64,000 nucleotides of DNA from Nonomuraea harbinensis (GTDB lineage: Bacteria > Actinomycetota > Actinomycetes > Streptosporangiales > Streptosporangiaceae), in NCBI RefSeq assembly GCF_019396385.1, contig NZ_JAHKRN010000028.1, positions 1-64,000 on the forward strand, in the 5' to 3' direction. Under the pieces are notes generated by a model. The model was not told the DNA's origin, made no database searches, and saw only the letters and a list, made by a program, of their open reading frames with translations. Positions 9,070-17,747 of this stretch are shown here, in pieces (within the stretch, counting starts at the first letter, position 1; each line of letters begins with the position of its first letter). The position numbers were made by a program, and so were the translations under genes.

Positions 9070-10041
9070 ATGAGCGACCTGGGCCACGTGCTCGTGCTGG
9101 CCGGCGGCCTTTCCTACGAGCGTGAGGTCTCCCTGCGCTCCGGCCGCCGGGTGAGCGAGGTGCTCAGGGCGGCGGGCATCGACGTGGAGGCCCGCGACAC
9201 GGACGCGTCGCTGGTGCCGTCGATCCTGGCCGACCCGCCCGACGCCGTGTTCGTGACGCTCCACGGCGGAGCCGGCGAAGACGGCGCGATCCGCTCGGTG
9301 CTGGAGCTCCTCAACGTGCCGTACGTGGGAGCCGACCCCGACGCGTGCCGGGTCGCCTTCGACAAGCCCACGGCCAAGGCCGTCGTCCGCTCGGTCGGCC
9401 TGCGCACGCCCGCCTCGATCACGCTGCCCAAGGAGACGTTCCACGACCTCGGCGCGACGGCCGTGCTCGGCCGCATCGTCGACCAGCTCGGCCTCCCCCT
9501 GTTCGTCAAGCCCGCCCGCGGCGGCTCCGCCCTGGGCGCCTCCATCGTCCGCACCGCCGAGGAGCTCCCGGCCGCGATGGTCGGCTGCTTCGCCTACGGC
9601 GACACCGCGCTGATCGAGCGGTACGTCGAGGGCATCGAGGTCGCGGTCTCGGTCGTCGACCTGGGCGAGGGCCCCGTCGCCCTCCCGGCCGTGGAGATCG
9701 TCCCCGACGAGGGCGTGTACGACTACGCCGCCCGCTACACGGCCGGCCACACGGAGTTCTTCGCCCCCGCCCGCCTGTCCCCCGCCGCGGCGGCGGCCTG
9801 CGCCGAAACCGCCGTGACGGCCCACACGGCGCTCGGCCTGCGCGACATCTCCCGCACCGACCTCATCGTCGACGCCACCGACACCCCCCACTTCCTGGAG
9901 GTGAACGTCGCGCCGGGCATGACGGAGACCTCCCTCCTGCCTATGGCGGCGGAAGCGGCGGGCCAGGACCTCGGCGACCTCTGCCGCGCCCTCCTCCAGA
10001 ACGCCGCCTCCCGCCCCCGCCCCAACCTCTCCACCCTCTGA
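9070..10041 (+). CDS. D-alanine--D-alanine ligase family protein (ATP-grasp)
   Basis: 323-residue ATP-grasp ligase. The N-terminal domain carries GGLSYEREVSLRSG (the Ddl-type glycine-rich loop with the catalytic Glu) and LHGGAGEDG. The ATP-binding centre includes FVKPARGGSALG, and the metal-binding end is FLEVNVAPGMTETSL. Ddl enzymes make the D-Ala-D-Ala dipeptide of peptidoglycan. The protein is shorter than housekeeping Ddl (about 350-370), and actinomycetes normally carry ddl elsewhere, so this may be a paralogue. ATG at 9070 is preceded by GGAGAAG. Separated from the upstream aminotransferase by a terminator. Confidence 0.88.
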   Translation: MSDLGHVLVLAGGLSYEREVSLRSGRRVSEVLRAAGIDVEARDTDASLVPSILADPPDAVFVTLHGGAGEDGAIRSVLELLNVPYVGADPDACRVAFDKPTAKAVVRSVGLRTPASITLPKETFHDLGATAVLGRIVDQLGLPLFVKPARGGSALGASIVRTAEELPAAMVGCFAYGDTALIERYVEGIEVAVSVVDLGEGPVALPAVEIVPDEGVYDYAARYTAGHTEFFAPARLSPAAAAACAETAVTAHTALGLRDISRTDLIVDATDTPHFLEVNVAPGMTETSLLPMAAEAAGQDLGDLCRALLQNAASRPRPNLSTL

Positions 10042-11690
10042 CCACCCTCCCCCCGAGGACGCGCCTTTCCTCTGAGGTCGGGAGGACTGTCTCCACCGGC
10101 CACGCGAGGTTCTCAGCCGAGCTCGGACTCGTCCTGAGGGGTGCAGGAGCGCATCCCGCCGAGGTCGAGAGCAGCGCCTCCTGTCAGCCCAGCCACGTCG
10201 GAATCCATGGAGCCCTCCCGCAGGGGGACTCGCCGTCCGCCGAAGCTGGGGAGCCGCCCCGAGGGACGCAGGAGCGTCCCATCGCACACGCCCGCTGAGG
10301 TCGAGAGCAGCGCCCTCCGCCGGGGTTCGGGGGGATGCCTCCCGCCGGACGTGCCACACGCCGAGATCGAGAGCAGCACCTACCGATGCCTTCCACGCCG
10401 ATGTCTCAGGAAGCATCGCCTCCTCGGAGTCGCCACCCACTGAAGCCGGAACTTGCCTTCCACCGAGAGGCGTAGGAGCGCCTTCTACGGGACTCGCCCT
10501 GCCGAGGTCGAGAGCAACTCCTCCCATCAACCCGACCACGCCGGGATATCAGAGGATCCGCCATCTGCCGAGGCTGGGAGCCGCCCCGAGAAGCGTCGGA
10601 GCGTCCCATCGCACACGCCAACCGAAGTCGGGAGCAGCGCCCTCCGCCGAGGTCCGTGGAAGTGCCTCCCGTCGTACGGGCTACCCGCCGAGGTGGCCAC
10701 GCCGACGTCCCTGGGACCCTCCCCTCCGATGCGCCACACGCCGAGGTCGAAAGCAGCGCCTCCCGCTGTTCTCCCACGCAGCCTCAGCAAGCATCTCCCT
10801 CTCGGGAGTCGTCACTCACCGAAGCCGGTCCTTGCCTCCCGTCGAGAGGCGTAGGAGCGCCTCGTGCGAGGCTCGCGCTCGCCGAGGTCGAGAACAACTC
10901 CTGCCCTACCCTGACCACGCCGGGTCTCATGGACTCGCCACCCGCCGAAGCGGCGGCTTGCCCGGAGGAGCGTCGGAGCGCTTCCCATCGCACGCGTCAA
11001 GGTCGAGGGAAGCGCCTCCCACGGAACTCGCCGCCCTCTCCGAGAGCCGGGGGCAGCGCCCTCCGCCGAGGTCCGTAGGAATGCCTCCCGCCGGACGCAC
11101 CACCCGCCAAGGCCGGGAGCAGCTCCTAGCGTCGCCCCCGCCACACAGGGGCCGTGGGACTCTCCCGCCCGATGCGCCACGCCGAGCTGGGACGCCCCCG
11201 CTGAAGGGCGTGGTGGCGCCTCGTCATACGCGCCCACCCACCGGGGTTGAGGCACAGCGCCTTCCACTGGACTCGTCCTCTCCGAGAGCGGGAGTAGCGT
11301 CCTCCACCAAGGTCTGTGGGAATGCTCCCCGTCGTACGCGCCACCGCCTTCTACTGGACTCGCCCTCGCCGAAGTCCAGGTACAGCGCCTGCCACCGACC
11401 CGACCGTGGTGGCTCTCCTGCCTGAGACTCGCCTCCTATCGAAGCCGGAACTCGCGTCGAGGGCGTGGGAGTGTGTCCCTTCTGATTCGCTGTCCGCCGA
11501 GGTGCTGGGGTCACGCCTGTGGGAATCGCCGGTTGCCGTGGTCCGGGGTAGCGCGTTGGGCGGCTTTCTGGATGTCGCTCAGGTCGCCGGTCGTCGGCGT
11601 GCTCGTTCCTGGATGCCGGCGCGGCCATCCTCGATCGGATGCGACGGACCTCGTACGAAGGGGCGTCTCTTTCGTAAGTAGCCTTGGCGT
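10042..11690. repeat. 1.65-kb non-coding block of degenerate tandem repeats
   Basis: No credible gene is present in this gap. An 18-base word close to GCCGAGGTCGAGAGCAGC recurs at 10158, 10294, 10360, 10501, 10621, 10740, 10881 and, more diverged, near 11001, 11106 and 11368. It sits inside a larger unit of about 327-379 bp: a 22-base match at 10271 recurs exactly at 10598 and with changes near 10975; an 18-base match at 10465 recurs at 10844. Conservation falls towards the right. The frames shift between copies, so no single protein repeat is maintained, although one frame repeatedly encodes AEVESSA-like words. Origin and role unknown. Confidence 0.85.
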
Positions 11691-12734
11691 GTGATCGAGC
11701 CGACCTACCCGAAGAGCTTCGCCAGCGACAACCACGCCGGCGTCCATCCAGCCATCCTCGAAGCCATGGCCGCCGCCAATCAGGGCGACGCACCCGCGTA
11801 CGGCGGCGACACCTGGACGGGGGCGTTCGAGCAGCGCGTCAAGGACGTGTTCGGCTCTCATGCCGAGGGTTTCGCCGTGCTCAACGGCGCGGGCGCGAAC
11901 ATGGTGGGCCTGGCCCTCATGCTCGGCCGCTATGACGCGATCATCTGCCCCGACACCGCCCACATCGCCACCCACGAGACCGGCGCCACGGAACGCGTCC
12001 TCGGCGTGAAGCTCATGACCGTCCCGACTCCCGACGGCAAGCTCCGCCCTGGTGACATCACCTCCCGCCTGTCCGTGCTGGGAGACCACCACCAGCCCCA
12101 GCCGCGCGTCGTCTCCATCTCCCAGGTCACCGAACTCGGCACCTGCTACTCCCCCGACGAGATCGCCGCCCTGGCCGAGACCGCTCACGCCGCCGGCATG
12201 CGCCTGCACGTCGACGGCGCCCGGCTGGCCAACGCGGCGGCCCATCGCGGGTGCGGCCTCGACGCGATCACCACGGCGGTGGGCGTGGACGTCTTCAGCT
12301 TCGGCGGCACCAAGAACGGCGCGCTGGCCGCCGAAGCGGTCGTCGTCCTGGATCCGTCCCTCGCCGACTCGGTCCCGTTCCTCCGCCGCCAGTCGCTCCA
12401 GCTCGCTTCGAAGATGCGCTTCATCTCGGCTCAGATCAGCGCGCTTCTCACCGACGACCTGTGGCGGCAGAACGCGGCCCACGCCAACGCCATGGCCCTC
12501 CGCCTGGCGAACGGCCTCGCCGACGTCCCCGGCGTCGCCCTGGAGTATCCCGTCGAGTCCAACGCCGTCTTCGCGCGGCTCCCCATCCACGTCGCCGCCG
12601 CGCTCAAGCGCCGCTATCTCTTCCACTTCTGGGACGAGACGGCAGGCGTCGTCCGCTGGATGACCGCCTTCGACACGACACCGGAACATGTCGACGACTT
12701 CCTCGACGACATCCGCAAGGCAGCCACCGCCTAA
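11691..12734 (+). CDS. Low-specificity L-threonine aldolase family protein
   Basis: 347-residue fold-type I PLP enzyme of the beta-eliminating lyase superfamily. The family cleaves L-threonine or allo-threonine to glycine and acetaldehyde. Seen here: the substrate-binding DNHAGVHP near the N terminus, HVDGARLANA (the Asp contacting the PLP ring nitrogen) and the Schiff-base lysine in FSFGGTKNGA. The start is GTG at 11691. A TAGCCT hexamer lies 6 bases upstream of it, so the message may be leaderless. It is monocistronic, between the repeat block and the parS cluster. Confidence 0.92.
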   Translation: MIEPTYPKSFASDNHAGVHPAILEAMAAANQGDAPAYGGDTWTGAFEQRVKDVFGSHAEGFAVLNGAGANMVGLALMLGRYDAIICPDTAHIATHETGATERVLGVKLMTVPTPDGKLRPGDITSRLSVLGDHHQPQPRVVSISQVTELGTCYSPDEIAALAETAHAAGMRLHVDGARLANAAAHRGCGLDAITTAVGVDVFSFGGTKNGALAAEAVVVLDPSLADSVPFLRRQSLQLASKMRFISAQISALLTDDLWRQNAAHANAMALRLANGLADVPGVALEYPVESNAVFARLPIHVAAALKRRYLFHFWDETAGVVRWMTAFDTTPEHVDDFLDDIRKAATA

Positions 12735-12745
12735 CGCCCCACCCG

Positions 12746-12761
12746 TGTTTCACGTGAAACA
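12746..12761. other. parS site 1
   Basis: Perfect match to the bacterial chromosomal parS palindrome TGTTTCACGTGAAACA, the ParB nucleation site. Confidence 0.97.
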
Positions 12762-12859
12762 CGTCCTGGGCGCCTCACAAGGCGGGGTGAGTTCACGAGC
12801 CATGGGAAAGGACAGCCACGAGACAGGCGGTCTCACAGCGCTGGAAACACGAAGCCGTG

Positions 12860-12875
12860 TGTTTCACGTGAAACA
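12860..12875. other. parS site 2
   Basis: Perfect TGTTTCACGTGAAACA palindrome, 114 bp from site 1. Confidence 0.97.
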
Positions 12876-12964
12876 CGCGGCGAGCGCCCTCCCCCGATGG
12901 GCAGAGCTACGAGCCATAGGCAGAGACCATCACCACGGCACGAGGCCGCCAACAAGAAGCCCCG

Positions 12965-12980
12965 TGTTTCACGTGAAACA
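12965..12980. other. parS site 3
   Basis: Perfect TGTTTCACGTGAAACA palindrome, 105 bp from site 2. Confidence 0.97.
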
Positions 12981-13002
12981 CGGGGCGTGGGCAGTCGGCG
13001 GA

Positions 13003-13018
13003 CGTTTCACGTGAAACC
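13003..13018. other. parS site 4
   Basis: CGTTTCACGTGAAACC: the inner 14-bp palindrome is intact and both outermost bases differ from consensus. It is 38 bp from site 3 and 18 bp from the parB stop codon. Confidence 0.92.
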
Positions 13019-13035
13019 GAGGACTTGAACCGGAA

Positions 13036-14001
13036 CTACTCCCCGGCCTCCCGCATGGCACGAGCCGCCTCAGGCGCCATGGTGCCGATGATGCGCTCAA
13101 GGTCGTCGATCGTGGCGAACTCCACCACGATGCGCCCCTTCCGGCGCCCGAGGTCGACCTTCACCTTGGTCTCGAAGTGATCGGAGAGCCGGTCCGCGAG
13201 GTGGGAGAGGCCAGGAGCGGTGGGCTTGCCGGCCTGACGTTCACGGACAGGCTTGGCCGGAGCGGCCTGGGCGCTGCCGAGGGCGACGATCTCCTCCACC
13301 GCGCGCACCGGGAGCAACTCGGCGCTGATGCGCTTGGCGAGCAGGATCATCTCCTCCGGCGTGGAGAGGCCGAGCAGAGCGCGCCCGTGACCGGCCGTGA
13401 TGGAGCCGGCCGCGACCTTGAGCTGAACTTCCGGCGGGAGGTTGAGCAGGCGGAGGGTGTTGGTGATGTGTGAGCGGGAGCGGCCGACCTTCTGGGCGAG
13501 CTGGTCGTGGGTCGCATCGAAGTCGTCGAGGAGTTGCTGGTAGGCGGCGGCCTCTTCCAGCGGGTTGAGCTGCTCACGCTGGAGGTTCTCGATCAGGGCG
13601 TCGCGGAGGAGGTCGGTGTCACGGGTGTTGCGGACGATCGCCGGAATCTCCTGCAGGCCCGCCATCTTGCACGCCCGCAGCCGCCGCTCCCCCATGATGA
13701 GCTCGTACTGTCCGCCACCCACCGGGCGCACCACCACGGGCTGCAGGAGGCCGACCTCGCGGATCGACGCCTCCAACTCCAGAAGGCGTTCGTCGTCGAA
13801 CACCTCACGCGGCTGGCGCGGGTTCGGCACGATCGCGGAGACGGCGACTTCCTTGAAGTACGCCCCGGCGACGGGTTTCGGCCCGGCCTCCGGCGCCACC
13901 GAACCGTTGGCAGGGGGCACCGTCCCCGCACCGTCGACAATGGGACCGGTCGGAATGAGCGCCCCCAGCCCCTTGCCCAATCCCCGCCGCTGCTGGCTCA
14001 C
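13036..14001 (-). CDS. parB: Chromosome partitioning protein ParB
   Basis: 321-residue CTP-dependent DNA clamp that loads at parS and spreads to organise the origin for segregation. After a basic N terminus (GLGKGLGALIP) comes the ParB/Srx CTPase domain with the arginine-rich GERRLRA motif, then the helix-turn-helix domain that reads parS (about residues 150-200), and a C-terminal dimerisation domain. Start is GTG with GAGGAGA just upstream. Four parS sites lie directly beyond its 3' end, and parA is upstream on the same strand after a 270-bp gap. Confidence 0.97.
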   Translation of the reverse strand: MSQQRRGLGKGLGALIPTGPIVDGAGTVPPANGSVAPEAGPKPVAGAYFKEVAVSAIVPNPRQPREVFDDERLLELEASIREVGLLQPVVVRPVGGGQYELIMGERRLRACKMAGLQEIPAIVRNTRDTDLLRDALIENLQREQLNPLEEAAAYQQLLDDFDATHDQLAQKVGRSRSHITNTLRLLNLPPEVQLKVAAGSITAGHGRALLGLSTPEEMILLAKRISAELLPVRAVEEIVALGSAQAAPAKPVRERQAGKPTAPGLSHLADRLSDHFETKVKVDLGRRKGRIVVEFATIDDLERIIGTMAPEAARAMREAGE

Positions 14002-14271
14002 TGCGTCTCCTCATCCACCCGAACCGATTCCGGTCACTCCAGGAGAGGTTACCGTTGCCTGCCCCGGCCAGGGCCGCCTCTACACACCGTCCCACCGGAT
14101 TTACACCACCATGCCCTGAACACACCCGATGCCAGAACCCCCGAGAGGGGGCACAGCGGGCATGCACGACTCGATCAGCTCAGGCGGCCGACCGTCACCA
14201 GATGCTCGGCGGCTGCTGGGCCGCTGGCCACTGCCGTCGAAAGGGCACCGTCCCGTCGTGACCCAGAGAGA

Positions 14272-15336
14272 TCACACCAACGCGCGGTGGGCGATCTCCC
14301 GAGCGGCGTCCATGTAGGCCATCGCACCACTGGAGCCCGGATCGTACGTCATCACCGACTGCCCGTAGCTGGGCGCCTCCGAGAGGCGGACGCTACGCGG
14401 GATCAGCGTGTTGAGCACCGTGTCCCCGAAGTGCGCCCGGACCTCCTCCGCCACCTGTGAAGCCAGCCGGGTGCGGCCGTCGTACATGGTGAGGACGATC
14501 GTGGACAGGCGGAGCGTCGGGTTGAGGTGGACCTTGATGAGGTCGACGTTCCTGAGGAGCTGCCCGAGACCTTCCAGCGCGTAGTACTCGCACTGGATCG
14601 GGATCATCACCTCGTCCGCCGCGACCAGGGCGTTGACCGTGAGCAGGCCGAGCGACGGCGGGCAGTCGATGATGATGTAGTCGAAGTCCATGGAGTCGTA
14701 CGCGGCCAGCGCCCGGCGCAGCCGCGCCTCCCGAGCCACCAGGGAGACGAGCTCGATCTCCGCGCCGGCCAGGTCGATGGTGGCGGGGGCGCAGTAGAGG
14801 TTGGGCATGTCGGGGACCTGCTTGACGATGTCCGCCATCGGCAGGTCGTCGACCAGCACCTGATAGACATCCGGCACGTCACCGCGGTGCTCGGTGGCCA
14901 GCCCGGTGGATGCGTTGCCCTGGGGGTCCAGGTCGACGACCAGCACACGCTCGCCCTTCATCGACAGCGCGGCCGCGATGTTCACCGAGGTCGTGGTCTT
15001 GCCGACGCCACCCTTCTGGTTCGCCACCGCGATCACCCGGGTCTTCGCCGGCTTGGGCCAGGCGTCACTGTCGCCCAGGGGGAGATCACCCGCCTGGGCG
15101 GGCAACTGTGCGGCCGGTGTTTCACGTGAAACCACTGAGTTGAGCGCCTCTCGTACCAACGGCGAATCACCTGGGTTCAGGGGGGTCTGGGTCACGATGG
15201 CCATCCTTTCAACCCGTGGCGTATCGGTGACGGGGATTCGCTGTCGGGACACGCCCGTTTCGGGCCAGCCAACCCCGGTGGGATTCTCGGACAGAGGCCT
15301 GTCCGGCCAGCCCAGACCGCATTGCGCGACTGGCAT
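14272..15336 (-). CDS. parA: Chromosome partitioning ATPase ParA
   Basis: 354-residue Walker-type ATPase that moves ParB-bound origins. The deviant Walker A (KGGVGKTTT) is near residue 110, followed by the IIIDCPPS Walker B region. About 95 residues precede the ATPase core, longer than many ParA proteins. The ATG at 15334-15336 has an excellent AAGGAGGT spaced 6 bases away, overlapping the end of rsmG; an internal start around 15200 is possible but less well supported. A parS site is embedded in the coding sequence for residues about 68-73. Confidence 0.95.
   Translation of the reverse strand: MPVAQCGLGWPDRPLSENPTGVGWPETGVSRQRIPVTDTPRVERMAIVTQTPLNPGDSPLVREALNSVVSRETPAAQLPAQAGDLPLGDSDAWPKPAKTRVIAVANQKGGVGKTTTSVNIAAALSMKGERVLVVDLDPQGNASTGLATEHRGDVPDVYQVLVDDLPMADIVKQVPDMPNLYCAPATIDLAGAEIELVSLVAREARLRRALAAYDSMDFDYIIIDCPPSLGLLTVNALVAADEVMIPIQCEYYALEGLGQLLRNVDLIKVHLNPTLRLSTIVLTMYDGRTRLASQVAEEVRAHFGDTVLNTLIPRSVRLSEAPSYGQSVMTYDPGSSGAMAYMDAAREIAHRALV
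15118..15133. other. parS site 5, inside parA
   Basis: TGTTTCACGTGAAACC, one base from consensus, within the 5' part of parA, where it encodes part of VVSRET. The inner 14-bp palindrome is intact. Confidence 0.92.
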
Positions 15337-15340
15337 GCCG

Positions 15341-16012
15341 TCACCTCCTTCGTCGCCGCCTTTTCTGCTCCGGCGCGCGACCCGCTACGACTCGCACCAG
15401 TGTTGCAGGCGGCTCGACCTTACCGTGCCCCACGGTCACAAGCTCGGCCGTGAGGGCGCCGACGGCCTTGAGCCGCGGCTCCGCCTCGGCGAGCTCCTCG
15501 GCGGCCCGCTCCCCCTTCATGGCGATGAGCTCGCCGCCCTCACGGAGCAGCGGCATCGCCCAGGTGAGCAGCCGGTCGAGCGGCGCGACGGCGCGGGCGC
15601 TCGCGACGTCGAACTCCCGCTTGCCCTTCAGCTCCTCGGCGCGGCCGCGCAGCACCTCGACGTTGTCGAGCTTGAGCGCCTCGACGCACTCCTCCAGGAA
15701 CACGGTACGGCGGAGCAGCGGCTCCAGCAGGGTGACCGTGAGATCCGGCCGGACGATGGCCAGCACCAGCCCGGGCAGGCCCGCACCGGAGCCGATGTCG
15801 ACCAGGCGGGCGTCATGAGGCACGGCCTCCGCGACGACAGCGCAGTTGAGCAGGTGACGGTCCCAGATCCGCGGCACCTCGCGCGGGCCGAGCAGCCCTC
15901 GCACCACCCCGGGGCCGGCGAGCAGTCCGGCGAACTCCTGGGCGCGGTCCCAGGCGTCGCCGGTGAACACGTCCCGCGCGATGTCCGGCGGAGGCGGCAG
16001 CTCGTCGCTCAC
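15341..16012 (-). CDS. rsmG: 16S rRNA (guanine527-N7)-methyltransferase RsmG
   Basis: SAM-dependent methyltransferase that modifies G527 of 16S rRNA; its loss is known to give low-level streptomycin resistance. The SAM-binding motif VDIGSGAGLPG is present, with FLEECVEAL and the conserved SARAVAPL motif following. I start at the GTG at 16012 (GAAAGGG upstream), giving 223 residues; an ATG seven codons earlier lacks a ribosome-binding site. The C terminus ends in a run of arginines. parA follows with 4 bases between. Confidence 0.95.
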   Translation of the reverse strand: MSDELPPPPDIARDVFTGDAWDRAQEFAGLLAGPGVVRGLLGPREVPRIWDRHLLNCAVVAEAVPHDARLVDIGSGAGLPGLVLAIVRPDLTVTLLEPLLRRTVFLEECVEALKLDNVEVLRGRAEELKGKREFDVASARAVAPLDRLLTWAMPLLREGGELIAMKGERAAEELAEAEPRLKAVGALTAELVTVGHGKVEPPATLVRVVAGRAPEQKRRRRRR

Positions 16013-16119
16013 TGCTTGGTGGCCCTTTCTCATGGGTGACGGTTTCTAGGCTGGGCAGGCGATCTCACCGAAGACTATCGGCCCTGCCTGAACGGAACCC
16101 CAGAGCGCGCCGCGCCGAC

Positions 16120-16177
16120 TTTTCCACAATGCGGAAGCGCAGCTGGAGAGGGGGTCTGTGGATAAGGCTGTGGATAG
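16120..16177. promoter_or_regulatory. DnaA-box cluster between jag and rsmG
   Basis: Three 9-mers: TTTTCCACA at 16120-16128, TGTGGATAA (inverse of TTATCCACA) at 16157-16165 and TGTGGATAG at 16169-16177; the last two are 12 bp apart. They lie upstream of rsmG and could couple rsmG-parAB expression to DnaA, or titrate DnaA. Confidence 0.7.
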
Positions 16178-16234
16178 AACGGATGCTCGCTCGTACCCCT
16201 GAAAGCTCCTGGGAGAGGCCCGGAAACGCGAGCG

Positions 16235-16264
16235 GCCGCCGGCGCCCGAAGGCGGGCCGGCGGC
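16235..16264 (-). terminator. Terminator after jag
   Basis: Hairpin GCCGCCGG-CGCC-(CGAA)-GGCG-GG-CCGGCGGC, with a two-base bulge, 20 bases beyond the jag stop codon. Confidence 0.75.
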
Positions 16265-16283
16265 CGGGATGCCAGAAGAGTGG

Positions 16284-16772
16284 TCAGGCGGGCATGACCA
16301 CGACGTAGCGGTTGGGCTCCTCGCCCTCGGACTCGCTACGGAGGCCGGCGGCCGCCACCGCGTCGTGGACGATCTTGCGTTCGAAGGGGGTCATCGGCTC
16401 CAGAGCCCTGGGCTCACCGTGATCCTTGACCTGGTCGGCGACCTCGGTGCCGAGCTTGGTGAGCTCCGCGCGGCGGCGCTCGCGGTAGCCGGCGACGTCG
16501 AGCATGAGGCGCGACCGCTCCCCCGTCTGCCTGTGGACGGCCAGCCGGGTGAGCTCCTGCAGCGCCTCCAGCACCTCGCCGTCCGGGCCGACCAGCTCGT
16601 TGCTCTTGATGCCGACGACGGAGACCATCGCGCGGTCTCCCTCGACGTCCATGTCGATGTCGCCGTCGATGTCGGCGATGTCGAGAAGGCCTTCGACGTA
16701 GTCGGCCGCGATCTCGCCTTCCTGCTCCAGCGCGTTGAGATCAGGAGCTTTCTCCTGCTCGGCCTCGGTCAT
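16284..16772 (-). CDS. jag: Jag/KhpB-type RNA-binding protein
   Basis: 162-residue cytoplasmic RNA-binding protein. An acidic N-terminal segment is followed by a KH domain (LVGPDGEVLEALQELT loop) and an R3H domain (containing RKIVHDAVAA) at the C terminus. In other bacteria the KhpA/KhpB pair binds small RNAs and mRNAs and affects cell elongation. I start at the ATG at 16770-16772, which has AAGGAGA upstream; a GTG overlapping the yidC stop is possible. The extended Jag-N domain of Firmicutes is absent, as usual in actinobacteria. Confidence 0.92.
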   Translation of the reverse strand: MTEAEQEKAPDLNALEQEGEIAADYVEGLLDIADIDGDIDMDVEGDRAMVSVVGIKSNELVGPDGEVLEALQELTRLAVHRQTGERSRLMLDVAGYRERRRAELTKLGTEVADQVKDHGEPRALEPMTPFERKIVHDAVAAAGLRSESEGEEPNRYVVVMPA

Positions 16773-16792
16773 GACCGGCCTCTCCTTCGTAA

Positions 16793-17743
16793 TCACGACT
16801 TCTTGCTGCCGGTGCGCTTGCTGCGGCTCTGGCGGCTGGGCTGGTTCCTGACGATCTTAGGCTCAGGAGGCGGGGCGGGGGCCTCTTCTTCCGGAGTCGT
16901 CCCGCGCAGCCGCTGGGCCAGGCTCGGCTTGGGCTTGACCGGGATCACGTTGCCCTTGGCGTCGAACTGCGGCATCGGGTTGCGGCTGTAGAACCAGTGC
17001 TGCTGGCCGAGCGTCCACACGTTGGTGGTGACCCAGTAGAGGATCAGGCCGAGCGGGAAGTTCAGGCTGAAGAACGCGAACAGCGGCGAGATCCACATGA
17101 GGATCTTCTGCTGCTGGGCCATCGGGTTGTCGGGCATCTGCGCCATGGATCGCGTGACGCTCTGCCGGACGGTGAGGAACGTGGTCAGCGAGCTCAGCGC
17201 GACGAAGATCGCCATCACGACCCGCGTCTGCACGGGGCTCGCGTCCAGGGCGATCATGTCCGCTTCGGGCATGAAGAAGTAGGCCGGCAGCGGGGCGCCG
17301 AAGATGTGCGCCTTGCCGGCGCTGTCGACCAGTTCCTGGGTCATGCCGAACTTCGGCTCGCCGCTGGCCATCGCCTGCAGCACGGTGAACATGCCGATGA
17401 AGATCGGGAACTGCGCCAGAACGGGAAGGCACCCGCCCAGCGGGTTCGCGCCCGCGCCCTGGTACAGCGCCATGACCTCTTGGTTCATGCGCTGTTTGTC
17501 GTTCTTGTAGCGCTTGCGGATGTCCGCCACCTTGGGGGCGAGCTCCTGCATCTTCTTCGACGAGCGCATCTGCTTGAGGAAGAGCGGGAAGATGCAGATC
17601 CGCATCAGCACGGTCAACGTGATGATGGTCAACGCCCACGTCAGGCCACTGTCCGGGTTGAGGAAGGTGGCGTATCCCGTATGGATCCAGGTGATGACGA
17701 AGGCTACGGCTTCATAGAGCCAGCTCAGCCAGGACAGCTCCAC
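16793..17743 (-). CDS. yidC: Membrane protein insertase YidC/Oxa1
   Basis: 316-residue polytopic inner-membrane protein that inserts and folds membrane proteins with or without SecYEG. About five hydrophobic segments are visible: one near the N terminus, then the YidC/Oxa core with FPLFLKQM (the conserved hydrophilic-groove Arg sits just before it in LMRICIF) and GGCLPVLAQFPIF, and two at the end of the core. The tail is positively charged (RSKRTGSKKS), which may contact ribosomes. GTG start with AAGGGAG upstream. It sits in the conserved rpmH-rnpA-yidD-yidC-jag order. Confidence 0.96.
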   Translation of the reverse strand: MELSWLSWLYEAVAFVITWIHTGYATFLNPDSGLTWALTIITLTVLMRICIFPLFLKQMRSSKKMQELAPKVADIRKRYKNDKQRMNQEVMALYQGAGANPLGGCLPVLAQFPIFIGMFTVLQAMASGEPKFGMTQELVDSAGKAHIFGAPLPAYFFMPEADMIALDASPVQTRVVMAIFVALSSLTTFLTVRQSVTRSMAQMPDNPMAQQQKILMWISPLFAFFSLNFPLGLILYWVTTNVWTLGQQHWFYSRNPMPQFDAKGNVIPVKPKPSLAQRLRGTTPEEEAPAPPPEPKIVRNQPSRQSRSKRTGSKKS

Positions 17744-17747
17744 TGAG

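Noticed and set aside
10042..11690. Several open frames of 60-200 codons on both strands of the repeat block
   Set aside because: Start and stop positions follow the DNA repeats, frames change between repeat copies, and no ribosome-binding sites or domains are seen.
10042..11690. CRISPR array
   Set aside because: Repeated words are degenerate and unevenly spaced (about 60-140 bp), and no cas genes are present.
14002..14271. Possible gene in the parB-parA gap
   Set aside because: Open frames here are under 70 codons, without ribosome-binding sites or domain signs; only a weak hairpin at 14138-14151 is seen.
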